DNA of 64,000 bases, from positions 508,593 through 572,592 of the forward strand of contig BCKQ01000005.1 of assembly GCA_001600695.1 (NCBI GenBank). The letters are read 5' to 3'. Below the pieces are notes generated by a model that saw only the letters and a program-made list of their open reading frames with translations, was not told the DNA's origin and ran no database searches. Made by a program: the position numbers and the translations under genes. Origin of the DNA: Ascoidea asiatica. Its lineage: Eukaryota; Ascomycota; Saccharomycetes; Ascoideales; Ascoideaceae. Of this stretch, positions 9,995 to 18,659 are shown piece by piece; positions within the stretch are counted from its first letter, which is position 1; each line of letters starts with the position of its first letter.

Positions 9995-11317
9995 TTAAGC
10001 AGCACCTGCGGCAGAGAAGTTTACAGTTCTTTTCGTTGCTATTCTAGCTTTATTAGGACGATTTTGAATATCAGCTCCATAAACAATTGCAACTCTCATT
10101 GTAGCCAACAAATTATTCGCAGCATTGGAGTGTTCATATACACCTCCTTTAAATGCAGCAGTGGCATCTTTTCCTAGTGATGATCTTACCAACAGGCTGC
10201 CACCAGGATGATTATCAATAAAAGGAGTAACATCATGGACAATTCCGGATATAATCAAAAGATCCCTGGAAGAAGTTTTATTTAACCTTTTGAATTCATT
10301 GATAGAAATTACAGGTAAATCTTCAATTGGTATGCCCCAATTTAGTTTTCTTGATCGCATATCTAAAATTTTCTGACGTTGTTGTAAAAAAACCCTGTTT
10401 ATAGCTTCTTCATTTGTTGCTGTAAGCATATAAGTAAATCCTGACTTATATCCAATCTCAATAAAAAAACGGGTTGGATCAAAATCATACCAGCGATTTC
10501 CATTTCTATAATCATTTGGGAAATTATGATGAAAATTATTTTGCCCTTCTCCAAAAGTTACATATGAGAGAAGCCAACTATCTCTAGCTGTTGTTTTATC
10601 ATCATATGGTTGTGATCCAAAATAATGACCCAAGGAATTCACACAAAAACTAGATTGTTGAACAAAAAAACATCTTATCAAACCGGCATAAATAAAGCCA
10701 CCAAGAAAATCATCCCAAAAAATTCCTGGAATTATGGCTGGAAATAATAGGCAAGAAAAAACATATAATAAAACTATATTATTTTCTTGCCATTGTATTA
10801 TGGGATCAATAGAAATGTCTTCTGTTTTCATTATTTCATCAACCACATCAGTGATTTTAGAATTAGCTCTGAATATGAACCAGCCTATATGAGAATAAAA
10901 TAAACTTCTTCGGGCATTATGAGGATCTTTCTCACTATCTGTATATCGATGATGTGCTCTATGAGATGCTACCCACCATTTAATTGTTCCTAATCCTGCT
11001 CCTGCTCCGAAGATGGCATACAAATACAAAAATAATTTCGAAGATTTGAATGACTTATGAGCCCAGAATCTATGATAACCACAAGTTATACACAATGAAG
11101 TGAAATAATAATAAAAAACAGAAAAATATAGTGTTCTTTTGGTAATAACCATATCATTATTCCAAAAGAATAAAAATATAGAAATGAGAATTCCAAGTAT
11201 TGGAAATACTATAACTAGACTATGAGCCCAGTCTATTCTCCAAAACTTCCTTCTTCTTGTAGCTCTTTTAACTACTCTCACCCCTTTTCTACTTGTGGAT
11301 ATCACTTCTTTTTCCAT
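9995..11317 (-). CDS. OLE1: Acyl-CoA Delta-9 desaturase with fused cytochrome b5 domain, altered third His box
   Basis: A 440-residue membrane desaturase (yeast Ole1 is about 510) that introduces a Delta-9 double bond into acyl-CoA in the ER using di-iron chemistry. Box 1 is HRFWAH (82-87) and box 2 is HRAHH (119-123). The NSLGHYFG...DD region is present at about 227-240. Box 3 should read HNFHH, but here reads NNFHH (260-264) within GEGQNNFHHNFPNDYRNG: the first His is Asn260, codon AAT at 10538-10540, and the preceding aromatic residue is Gln. The C-terminal cytochrome b5 domain (about 337-430) keeps both haem ligands, His370 in HPGG and His396. It lies 260 bases downstream of RQC1 in tandem. 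The family call is certain; whether this enzyme is the main desaturase or a divergent paralogue cannot be told here. Confidence 0.92.
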   Translation of the reverse strand: MEKEVISTSRKGVRVVKRATRRRKFWRIDWAHSLVIVFPILGILISIFLFFWNNDMVITKRTLYFSVFYYYFTSLCITCGYHRFWAHKSFKSSKLFLYLYAIFGAGAGLGTIKWWVASHRAHHRYTDSEKDPHNARRSLFYSHIGWFIFRANSKITDVVDEIMKTEDISIDPIIQWQENNIVLLYVFSCLLFPAIIPGIFWDDFLGGFIYAGLIRCFFVQQSSFCVNSLGHYFGSQPYDDKTTARDSWLLSYVTFGEGQNNFHHNFPNDYRNGNRWYDFDPTRFFIEIGYKSGFTYMLTATNEEAINRVFLQQRQKILDMRSRKLNWGIPIEDLPVISINEFKRLNKTSSRDLLIISGIVHDVTPFIDNHPGGSLLVRSSLGKDATAAFKGGVYEHSNAANNLLATMRVAIVYGADIQNRPNKARIATKRTVNFSAAGAA

Positions 11318-11577
11318 GACTTTATTTGGAATATTTTTTAGAAATTGATAGCTATTTATTTAGTATATAAAATGAATATGTATTTGAATATATTTTTCTT
11401 CAAATTAATTTCAAAATCAGAAAATAAATTTCTTAAAATAAGAATCCGGCACGGAGGCGCTTTCAAGTGTATTTTCCCGAACAATCTTATTTTTCGACAA
11501 CTACACAAACATTTCGTAGACAAAAGAAAGTTATAAAAACTCAATTCTAAATAATTTTAAAGACCTATATTTTTTTA

Positions 11578-13722
11578 CTAGTTTTGATTTTCCCTATCAT
11601 TTTCATAATTCTGATGACGAAAATGCTGTTCTTCCAAACTCATTTGCATCACTCTTCGTAAAACAGCAGAATCATCATCTTCTAAACTAATTGACCTTGC
11701 TAATGCAGTTCCGTCAATAAGATCTTTGTATAGTTCAGCATTTCCAACAATAGGTGGAAGAACATCAAAGTCATAAACATCCATGGACCAAACTTGTTCA
11801 GGAATTTTAGCCATAATGCTATTTTCTCCTGATAATATTGAATATCGAAGCAAATTTAATGGAATAAGGCTTGAATCCTCAACTTTATACTCGTCTATAA
11901 TATGGAGAGAATCATTGAAAAAGCGTGATAAATTTTTTTCAAGGAAATCAATATACTTTGCTTTATTCCATATAATCTTTGATCTTGCCATATAAACTTC
12001 AGTGGCTATTTCTATTTCAGCAGAGGCTTGAGTTGCTCTTTTATCCAGGATAAAGTTTTTATGTATTTTCCCTACTTTACTTAACATTTGAAAAGCAGTA
12101 TATGGATATTTTATAAAAGCTTTTTTAAGTGAATCTTTAGCCTTTTCTTCTTCATTTATATTTAAATAAGCCAAAACCAAAGAAAATGCAATTGATGGAG
12201 TATACCATCTTTCATAACATAAAGCTAAGGGACTATTTGCAAAATCAATAATGTATTGATATTCTTCAGCCATTAATGCGTAAAGATCAATAAAATATCT
12301 AACACCATATGGATCCTCTTTTGGAGATAAAGATAATAGAAGCTTACAATAATTAAATGCAGTGAAATATGTTCCTTGTCTTGCCAAAGGTGTAATATAT
12401 CGAAAAAGTGCCAAATAAAACTGACGATTTAAAAAATAATCAAATGGTAATCTAACCAAACCTTTACCTAATTCAAAAGTTCGTTTGAAGCCTCTATCAA
12501 AAATAAACAAAGCCCTTTCAATCAAACCATTTGCAGGTGCATTCTCATTTTGACGACTTAAAATTGAAGCCACTTGTAAAACAGTTTCTACATGATAAGG
12601 ATGAGTTCCTAAATGAGCAATTAATGCTTCATGATCAGGACGAAGAACCACGTTCATATAAAAATTAGCATTTGCTTGAGCACTTGATGGTGATCTTTCG
12701 AATTTAAAATATTTAATTCCTAGGTTAGACTCAGATTTAAATATTGAATCAGTTGCATCAATGGAATTATCTGAATTTTGATCTGAGAAAATATTAATTA
12801 ATTTTTCTATTTTTACTTCTGACATTGATATTTCTTTTCTAACTGTAGGAATCCAATCATCTTTTATTTTAGTTAAAATTAATTTTCTAGATGTTCCCGG
12901 TATAGATCTTCTATCTCTTCCTGCCCAACCTTTAACTAACCGTTGTAATTTTTTAATTTCCTTCAAATGCTCAGGTAATATAAAACTAGATGTAACAGCA
13001 TCAGCATCTCTAATTGCATCTTCTGATAAATCACCAAATAATTGTTTAAATTCTCTATCTGGATCGAGATCTCGTGGATCCAACTGTAATAAAGAAAGGG
13101 ATTGTTTTTGTCTGTTTATAGTAAAATTGAAAAAATATTTATCAACGATTTTTGATGGAATTATATCATCAAGTTCAGTTAAAAAATTACTTTCATCATT
13201 TTGTTTTAAGTTATTTTCTTCATTAAATTCTTTTAAAATGGTCTCAATATCCTGATCATGATCTTCGTTTGATTCAAGTGAAGAAGCTTTAGTAAAGTCG
13301 GATTTTCCATTATTTTTAATTTTATTTTTACTCTTTTTCTTTTTATTTTTATTTTTACTTTTCTTTTTTTTTGATGAAGATTTAGTACTATCATAATGAT
13401 TCATTTCCTTTAATAGTGATTCCACTTTTTTATCACTTATATCATTTTCAGTTTCTGAATTTTCTTCTTTATTTTCTTCATTATTTTCTTCTAATTCATT
13501 TTCAACGTCATCAAGTAAATCAAATACATTGAAAGCATTTTTTTTTATACTTTTAACTTCATTTATTTCATACTCTTCACTACCATCACTATCTTGCTTG
13601 TTTTGAATTTGACTATTTTCATTAATTTCATTAACTTCTAGGTTTTTTTCATTTTCTTGGATTTTTTTCATTCTTTCAGCTTGACGCCTAAGCTCAAGCT
13701 TTCTAATATTCCTGCTGCTCAT
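11578..13722 (-). CDS. RQC1: Ribosome quality control complex subunit, TCF25 family
   Basis: A 714-residue protein, close to yeast Rqc1 in size. It acts with Ltn1 and Rqc2 on stalled 60S subunits. The N-terminus MSSRNIRKLELRRQAERMK is followed by acidic and Lys-rich low-complexity sequence to about residue 180. The TCF25 domain (about 320-640) then follows, with helical repeats such as NVVLRPDHEALIAHLGTHPYHVETVLQ and the segment YGVRYFIDLYALMAEEY. The tail after about 650 is acidic. The start is the first ATG (13720-13722), and a basic/acidic N-terminus is typical of the family. It is divergent from IPI1, sharing a 709-base promoter region with a CACGTG site. Confidence 0.93.
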   Translation of the reverse strand: MSSRNIRKLELRRQAERMKKIQENEKNLEVNEINENSQIQNKQDSDGSEEYEINEVKSIKKNAFNVFDLLDDVENELEENNEENKEENSETENDISDKKVESLLKEMNHYDSTKSSSKKKKSKNKNKKKKSKNKIKNNGKSDFTKASSLESNEDHDQDIETILKEFNEENNLKQNDESNFLTELDDIIPSKIVDKYFFNFTINRQKQSLSLLQLDPRDLDPDREFKQLFGDLSEDAIRDADAVTSSFILPEHLKEIKKLQRLVKGWAGRDRRSIPGTSRKLILTKIKDDWIPTVRKEISMSEVKIEKLINIFSDQNSDNSIDATDSIFKSESNLGIKYFKFERSPSSAQANANFYMNVVLRPDHEALIAHLGTHPYHVETVLQVASILSRQNENAPANGLIERALFIFDRGFKRTFELGKGLVRLPFDYFLNRQFYLALFRYITPLARQGTYFTAFNYCKLLLSLSPKEDPYGVRYFIDLYALMAEEYQYIIDFANSPLALCYERWYTPSIAFSLVLAYLNINEEEKAKDSLKKAFIKYPYTAFQMLSKVGKIHKNFILDKRATQASAEIEIATEVYMARSKIIWNKAKYIDFLEKNLSRFFNDSLHIIDEYKVEDSSLIPLNLLRYSILSGENSIMAKIPEQVWSMDVYDFDVLPPIVGNAELYKDLIDGTALARSISLEDDDSAVLRRVMQMSLEEQHFRHQNYENDRENQN

Positions 13723-14431
13723 TTTCTTATTTTCATAAATTAAGTCTTATTATCATAAACTAAGAATAACATTAAAAAAAAAAATTTTAATATTTGCTTT
13801 TTATTTGATGATTTGATTTTGGTAACTTTTCAATTTTTATTTTAAATCAAATATGAAATATAAAATATAAAATAGCCAATGTTATACTCTATACGGGTAA
13901 ATTAATATTTATTGATTACACTATCAAAAGGGTTCTAAACCGCGAAATGAGTTCCGCAAAACTTGAGATAAAACTTCCAAACTTTTGTACTCTTCTTGAG
14001 GTGCTTTTACTAAAAAATTTGCTGAAAATATCACGTGCTTTAATAACTTCAAATGTCTTTTTTTCTATGGAGTTTCAATTATCACAAGCGGAATATTCTA
14101 CTGGAAACACTTCACGGTTTGGGAAGTAATATCCGTTTCTAGTTTGGTTTGTAGAGGGAGCAATTCAAAGAGCAAGAACCGCGGTCGCGGGTTGGTTTAC
14201 GGTTTTGCTTTCTCGCCAGCCGGAAAACTTTATTTTGGTGTTAACATTACTGTGCAGACCACCGTTTGTTAGACTCAAAAATTTATTTTTTTTAAAATTT
14301 CACTTTTTTTTAGTCTATTTTCAAAATAAAATTATTCAAAGGAGTTTCTAGAAAGCTATATTTCAAATTAGAAATATATAATTGATAATTCTCAAGAGAA
14401 AGAAGTACTGTGTTTTCAAAATATAATAAAA
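13723..14431. promoter_or_regulatory. Divergent promoter region RQC1/IPI1
   Basis: 709 bases between divergent ribosome-related genes. It contains CGGGTAA (13894-13900, Reb1-like), a CACGTG at 14032-14037, and a GC-rich stretch around 14160-14260 with the inverted CCGCGG...CGCGGG sequence. The sites are seen by eye; their function is inferred. Confidence 0.5.
14032..14037. promoter_or_regulatory. CACGTG E-box (Cbf1-type)
   Basis: Palindromic CACGTG preceded by T and followed by C, in the RQC1/IPI1 divergent promoter. In yeasts this core is bound by bHLH factors such as Cbf1 or Pho4. Confidence 0.4.
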
Positions 14432-15562
14432 ATGGCTTCTAAAAAGAAATCAAAAGAAAAAGCAAAGGACTTTGTTAAACCAAAATTAAGGGTTGGAAAA
14501 TTAAAACCAAAACCAACAAACTATACTGATACTTCGTTTTCTTCAAGGAGTATAAAGCTTCCAACACAATTATTATTGTTGAATAATAAAGATAATGATT
14601 CACAGAAAAAACTTGAATTAGAAATAAAAAAAAATATTAGTTTATCTCATCATGCTTCTGCAATCAAAAGAAAAGAATCTTTGGCAGCTTTGAATAATTT
14701 TTTATTAGCAAAATTAGTGAATGAAATTTTTTATCAAGATTTAATAGACTCAACATCTAAATTAATTATCGATACAGATTCAAATGTTCGTAAAGAAGTA
14801 ATTAAAGTTTTTCAAAATCTTCCTTCAAAGAACTTACAATTAAAATGTAATACTATTATATTATATATATTGAGTGCTATGACACATATAAATATTGGAA
14901 TAAGAAATGATTCTACAATTATTTTGAATATTTTGTTAAGTGAAGAAAAAGATTGTTCAGATTTAATTGTTCGAAATTTTTGGGTTAAATTATTAAGGTG
15001 TTTTTTTACTTTATTTAATTGGCCTATAGATAGTGAAAATAATAAACTAACTGGAAATGTCTCCTTGGCAAATAGCTCAAGTTTTAAAAAAGCTTTAAAA
15101 ACTCATTTGAATTGTTTTGAAAATTTTATAAAAGAAGGAACAACATCAAAAATTATTGAAAGAAATATTGAAGATATTAATATAAATGATTTTGGTAATA
15201 AAAATCATCCATTATGTAAACAATACTTAATTCAATTTAATAATATACCAAATCCATTTTCTCATTTGAAACTATTTGATTTGAAAAGCAATAATAGTAG
15301 TAACAACAACAATAATAATAATAATAATAATAACCAACTTAATAATATCAGTATTAATGCAAACAACATTAATAGTGAAGATTTAGAAACCAGAAGAAAA
15401 ATATTTGTTGATATGTTTTCAGAAAGAGTTATTTCAGAATGTAATAATTTAATGAAAGAAGGAGGTGAGATTGGTAGAAGTTGTAAAAGTTTTATAACGT
15501 GCTTGAATCAAATAATTGAAGATGAAACTGAATTTAATAAAATGATTGGAACTTATTATTAA
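14432..15562 (+). CDS. IPI1: Rix1-complex component Ipi1 (Tex10 family)
   Basis: A 376-residue protein (yeast Ipi1 is 334) of the Rix1-Ipi1-Ipi3 complex, which acts in ITS2 processing and late pre-60S maturation in the nucleus. The N-terminus is Lys-rich with the family signature KPKLRVGKLKPKPTNYTDTS, followed by FSSRSIKLPTQ. HEAT-like helices occupy residues 70-230 (HHASAIKRKESLAALNNFLL, then TDSNVRKEVIKVFQNLPS). An Asn run at about 288-305 interrupts a poorly conserved linker before the C-terminal helical end. The start ATG at 14432 is preceded by an A-rich leader. The end lies 86 bases from the converging neighbour. Confidence 0.9.
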   Translation: MASKKKSKEKAKDFVKPKLRVGKLKPKPTNYTDTSFSSRSIKLPTQLLLLNNKDNDSQKKLELEIKKNISLSHHASAIKRKESLAALNNFLLAKLVNEIFYQDLIDSTSKLIIDTDSNVRKEVIKVFQNLPSKNLQLKCNTIILYILSAMTHINIGIRNDSTIILNILLSEEKDCSDLIVRNFWVKLLRCFFTLFNWPIDSENNKLTGNVSLANSSSFKKALKTHLNCFENFIKEGTTSKIIERNIEDININDFGNKNHPLCKQYLIQFNNIPNPFSHLKLFDLKSNNSSNNNNNNNNNNNQLNNISINANNINSEDLETRRKIFVDMFSERVISECNNLMKEGGEIGRSCKSFITCLNQIIEDETEFNKMIGTYY

Positions 15563-15648
15563 AAATCTTTATTTGCCTATTATATATTGTATAGTATAAT
15601 TTAATATAATCATTTACTTTTTTTTTCTTTTTTCTTTTTTCTTTTTAA

Positions 15649-17436
15649 TTACTCTATATTTGAAGTTAGATTTGAAGTAATATTTGAAGTAATATTTGAA
15701 GTAATATTTGAAGTAATATTTGATTCAACCTTTGGTATATTTAAAGAAGAAGAATGATTTTGATTAATTTGAACTTCATTGGATTCATTAGAATCTAATT
15801 TTCGTTTTTTAGGTAATATTGGATCTAAATTATAATTCTTGAAAATTTGATTTAATAATTGTTTTTCATTCTGTAATTTTCTTTTTTTATTAATTATTGT
15901 AACATTTTTAATTTTATTTGATTTAATTAATTTGTTTTTATTTTGAAAATTTAATTGATTTTGAATAAAAATTTTTTGTTGTTGTTGTTGTTGTGAAGAA
16001 AAATTTGAAATTTTATTTGAATCTAAAGTATTAGTATTATTTAAAACTTTTTTTAAATCATTAATTTTTAAATTTAAATTTGATATAGAAGAATCTTTTA
16101 AATTATTGAATTTTTTAAGAAATTGTTGATTTATAATATTTCTATTATTTTTAGTATCATTTTTAATTAAATTATGATCATAATTAAATTTTATTTTAGT
16201 TTGATTTAATTCTTTTAAAAGAGAATTTAAAGTTGAATCTTTTGTTAAATTCTTTAAATTCTCTAAATTCTTTAAATTTTGTAAATTCTCATCATTTAAT
16301 TCATTTAAATTAAAGTTTGGTAAATTTATTAAAGATAATAATTGATTTAAAGATTGATTAATTTTAAAATGTAAAAAATTTTCATTATTACTTTTATTAT
16401 TATTAATAAAATTTGAAAAAGAATAATAATTAGTTGAAATATTTGAATTGATTTGATTAATTATAAATAAATATTGATTGATTCTTTTAATTCTTAAATT
16501 GTTAAAATCACTTGATAATAATTTATAATCATTAATAATTTTTTTTTGAAATTTTAATAAATCTAATTTATTTAAATTTTTTAAATTTTTTAGAAAAAAA
16601 TTTGAAATATAATCATAATTTAAAGGTATTGAATCGTCAAAAAGTGAAGAAGGAATAGTAGATGATGATTTCGAAAAATTGCTTTCAGTAATTTTATCTT
16701 TGTTGTTTTTATTATTAGTAGTATTATTAGTATTATTAGTATTTTTATTTTCTTTACCTTTTTCTTTACCTTTTTTTTTATCCTTTTCTTTATCTTTATC
16801 TTTCTGCTTAACTTTATTTGTATTTGTATTTGTATTTATATTTGTATTTATATTTGAAAAAGTATTTGAGTTTGTATTTTTGATTTTATTTATATTTATA
16901 TTTTTATTTTTAATTTTAATTTTATTTCTATGAAGATGATTTTCATTTATATTTGAGTGATTGAAATATTGATTTTTTTCTTTGCGGTGGTTTGCGAGTG
17001 GAATATTATCATCAGAATCATTTTCAAATTCACATTCGTCATCGTCTCCATAATCTTCTCCAGATTCATTCTCATTATCATTACCATTGTCATTACAATC
17101 AATTATATTTATGCTTTTGTCTTTATTGCTAATGGGTTTTTGATTATCATAATCAACATCATCATCATCATTGATGAACACATTCCTATTTGGTTTATTG
17201 TTACTCTGCTCATTATTATTCTGATTATTATTCAAGATATTATTCTGAATATTATTTTGATTCTGATTTTGATGAAGCTGAATCTGATGATTAGCGCCCT
17301 GAATATTCATCTCTTCATCAGAAGGTATATCTGGATCAGAACTGAAACCAGATTCTAGATCAGATTGGTAATTATTTTGCGAAGCCTGCAAAAAAAGTTT
17401 TCTATTTGACGGTATCCTTGAAGTAATTTTCTTCAT
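15649..17436 (-). CDS. Unrecognised Asn/Lys-rich protein
   Basis: A 595-residue frame starting at a clear ATG. I do not recognise its family. The N-terminus MKKITSRIPSNRKLFLQASQ looks non-random. It is followed by a Ser/Asp-rich acidic region (SDPDIPSDEE, about 33-42; GEDYGDDDECEFENDSDD, about 127-144). A very Lys/Asn-rich stretch at about 165-260 includes KDKDKEKDKKKGKEKGKE. A helical, possibly coiled-coil part at about 280-345 contains LDLLKFQKKIINDYKLLSSD. The C-terminus has a short basic LPKKRKLDS motif that could be a nuclear localisation signal and a Ser-Asn-Ile-Thr repeat encoded by a 12-bp DNA repeat. Composition suggests a nuclear protein; that is inference only. Confidence 0.65.
   Translation of the reverse strand: MKKITSRIPSNRKLFLQASQNNYQSDLESGFSSDPDIPSDEEMNIQGANHQIQLHQNQNQNNIQNNILNNNQNNNEQSNNKPNRNVFINDDDDVDYDNQKPISNKDKSINIIDCNDNGNDNENESGEDYGDDDECEFENDSDDNIPLANHRKEKNQYFNHSNINENHLHRNKIKIKNKNININKIKNTNSNTFSNINTNINTNTNTNKVKQKDKDKEKDKKKGKEKGKENKNTNNTNNTTNNKNNKDKITESNFSKSSSTIPSSLFDDSIPLNYDYISNFFLKNLKNLNKLDLLKFQKKIINDYKLLSSDFNNLRIKRINQYLFIINQINSNISTNYYSFSNFINNNKSNNENFLHFKINQSLNQLLSLINLPNFNLNELNDENLQNLKNLENLKNLTKDSTLNSLLKELNQTKIKFNYDHNLIKNDTKNNRNIINQQFLKKFNNLKDSSISNLNLKINDLKKVLNNTNTLDSNKISNFSSQQQQQQKIFIQNQLNFQNKNKLIKSNKIKNVTIINKKRKLQNEKQLLNQIFKNYNLDPILPKKRKLDSNESNEVQINQNHSSSLNIPKVESNITSNITSNITSNITSNLTSNIE
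15671..15718. repeat. 12-bp coding tandem repeat (4 perfect copies)
   Basis: The unit TTTGAAGTAATA is repeated four times perfectly, with degenerate copies on both sides. It lies in frame inside the unrecognised gene and encodes a repeating Ser-Asn-Ile-Thr near its C-terminus. Its length of 12 preserves the reading frame, so copy number can vary without breaking the protein. Confidence 0.85.
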
Positions 17437-17915
17437 CTTAGCGTAATAAGCAAAACTTTTTATAAATTAAAAAAGAGAATATGACTGGAGTTCAATAAAA
17501 TCAAAGTGAAATGAACAGAGACAAAAAAAATAAAAAGAAGAATAAAATAAAATTGATAGATATAGGTATATAAAGAAAGTTTGCTTTCAAAAAACGAGCA
17601 GTGTTGAATTAATATGGGTATAGCTTTTAATATTGGTGTATTAATGTGGGAAGTGAAGATACTGTCATACACACCAGCGTGGGACTGGTCGTATCCCATA
17701 CTAAAAAAGTACACAATTTTCAGATTTGTGCCCAGACGCGCTTCAAGGTAAGCAAGAGCATCTGGCTGTGTATATGCGTATATTAACGTTTAGAAACCAT
17801 ATTTTTGTATGCAGTACAACTAGGTGTGTAGGCTCACTTAAGCGTAAAGCTTCAAACTATAATATTTGACACGGACTTTCAAACGGCACTTTTAAATATC
17901 ATGTGATATTTCTAT

Positions 17916-17921
17916 CACGTG
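17916..17921. promoter_or_regulatory. CACGTG E-box
   Basis: TCACGTGC sequence in the GC-richer island of the SIZ1 upstream region. It is followed within 30 bases by the 17-bp direct duplication. Confidence 0.4.
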
Positions 17922-17949
17922 CTTATTTTGCCGCGCAACGGTTGCACGG

Positions 17950-17983
17950 TGGATTCTGATTCCAAGTGGGTTCTGATTCCAGG
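17950..17983. repeat. 17-bp tandem duplication
   Basis: Two adjacent 17-base units sharing the core TTCTGATTCCA (15 of 17 positions identical), in an otherwise unique promoter island. Confidence 0.7.
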
Positions 17984-18659
17984 TGGAAAAAACTGCACTT
18001 GAGCAAAAATGCTTCTTTATCATCGACAGAACGAGCGGAAGAAAACAAAAAACAAAAATCAAAAAGCATTGCGCACTGCAAAGTGTGAGAAGAAAATAAA
18101 TAGTCAATAACCAGTCAATTAACTAACTACTGGAGTGTAAACAATAGTGAATGAAAAGCACCAGAGAAATTGATTTTTCGAATCTCTCTATTCTTTATCT
18201 GAAAAAAAAAAATATATACATATATATTTATATGATATAATTATTGTAATATATTATAATTTATCAAAAGGATTATGCAATTTTCTTTTTTATCTTTTAT
18301 TGACTTCCATGATTTTTGTTTTTTTTTAATAGCATTCAACCTAGCATTTTGTTTTATTTATCCAGATTCCGTCTTTATAATATAGAATTTGCATAATAAT
18401 TATTCTATTCACCGTAATATAATCAATCAACTAATAATATAATCATAATTCATTTCAATTATCAGTTTCAAAAAGATTCATCAATCCTATTTTATTGTTT
18501 TTTTTTTTTTTGAAAGTTTGCCTCTTCCTGTATATTCAATTCAATTCACAATTAAGTAAATCCTAGTAAAAATATCGAGAAATCAATTTCAAATTTTTAC
18601 TTTTAGAATCAAATAAATATATATAGTATAAAAAAAAAAAAAAAAAATTAAAATCAATA

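Larger units (their letters stand above)
17437..18659. promoter_or_regulatory. Divergent promoter region upstream of SIZ1
   Basis: 1.2 kb between divergent genes. The segment 17640-18150 is less AT-rich and carries a CACGTG (17916-17921) and a tandem 17-bp duplication (17950-17983). The part next to SIZ1 is T-rich and then A-rich (an A run ends about 18650), which is typical of a yeast 5' leader. No gene was recognised. Confidence 0.5.

Noticed and set aside
17892..18107. 71-codon minus-strand frame upstream of SIZ1
   Set aside because: It overlaps the CACGTG and the 17-bp promoter duplication, has no coding features and ends without any recognised motif.
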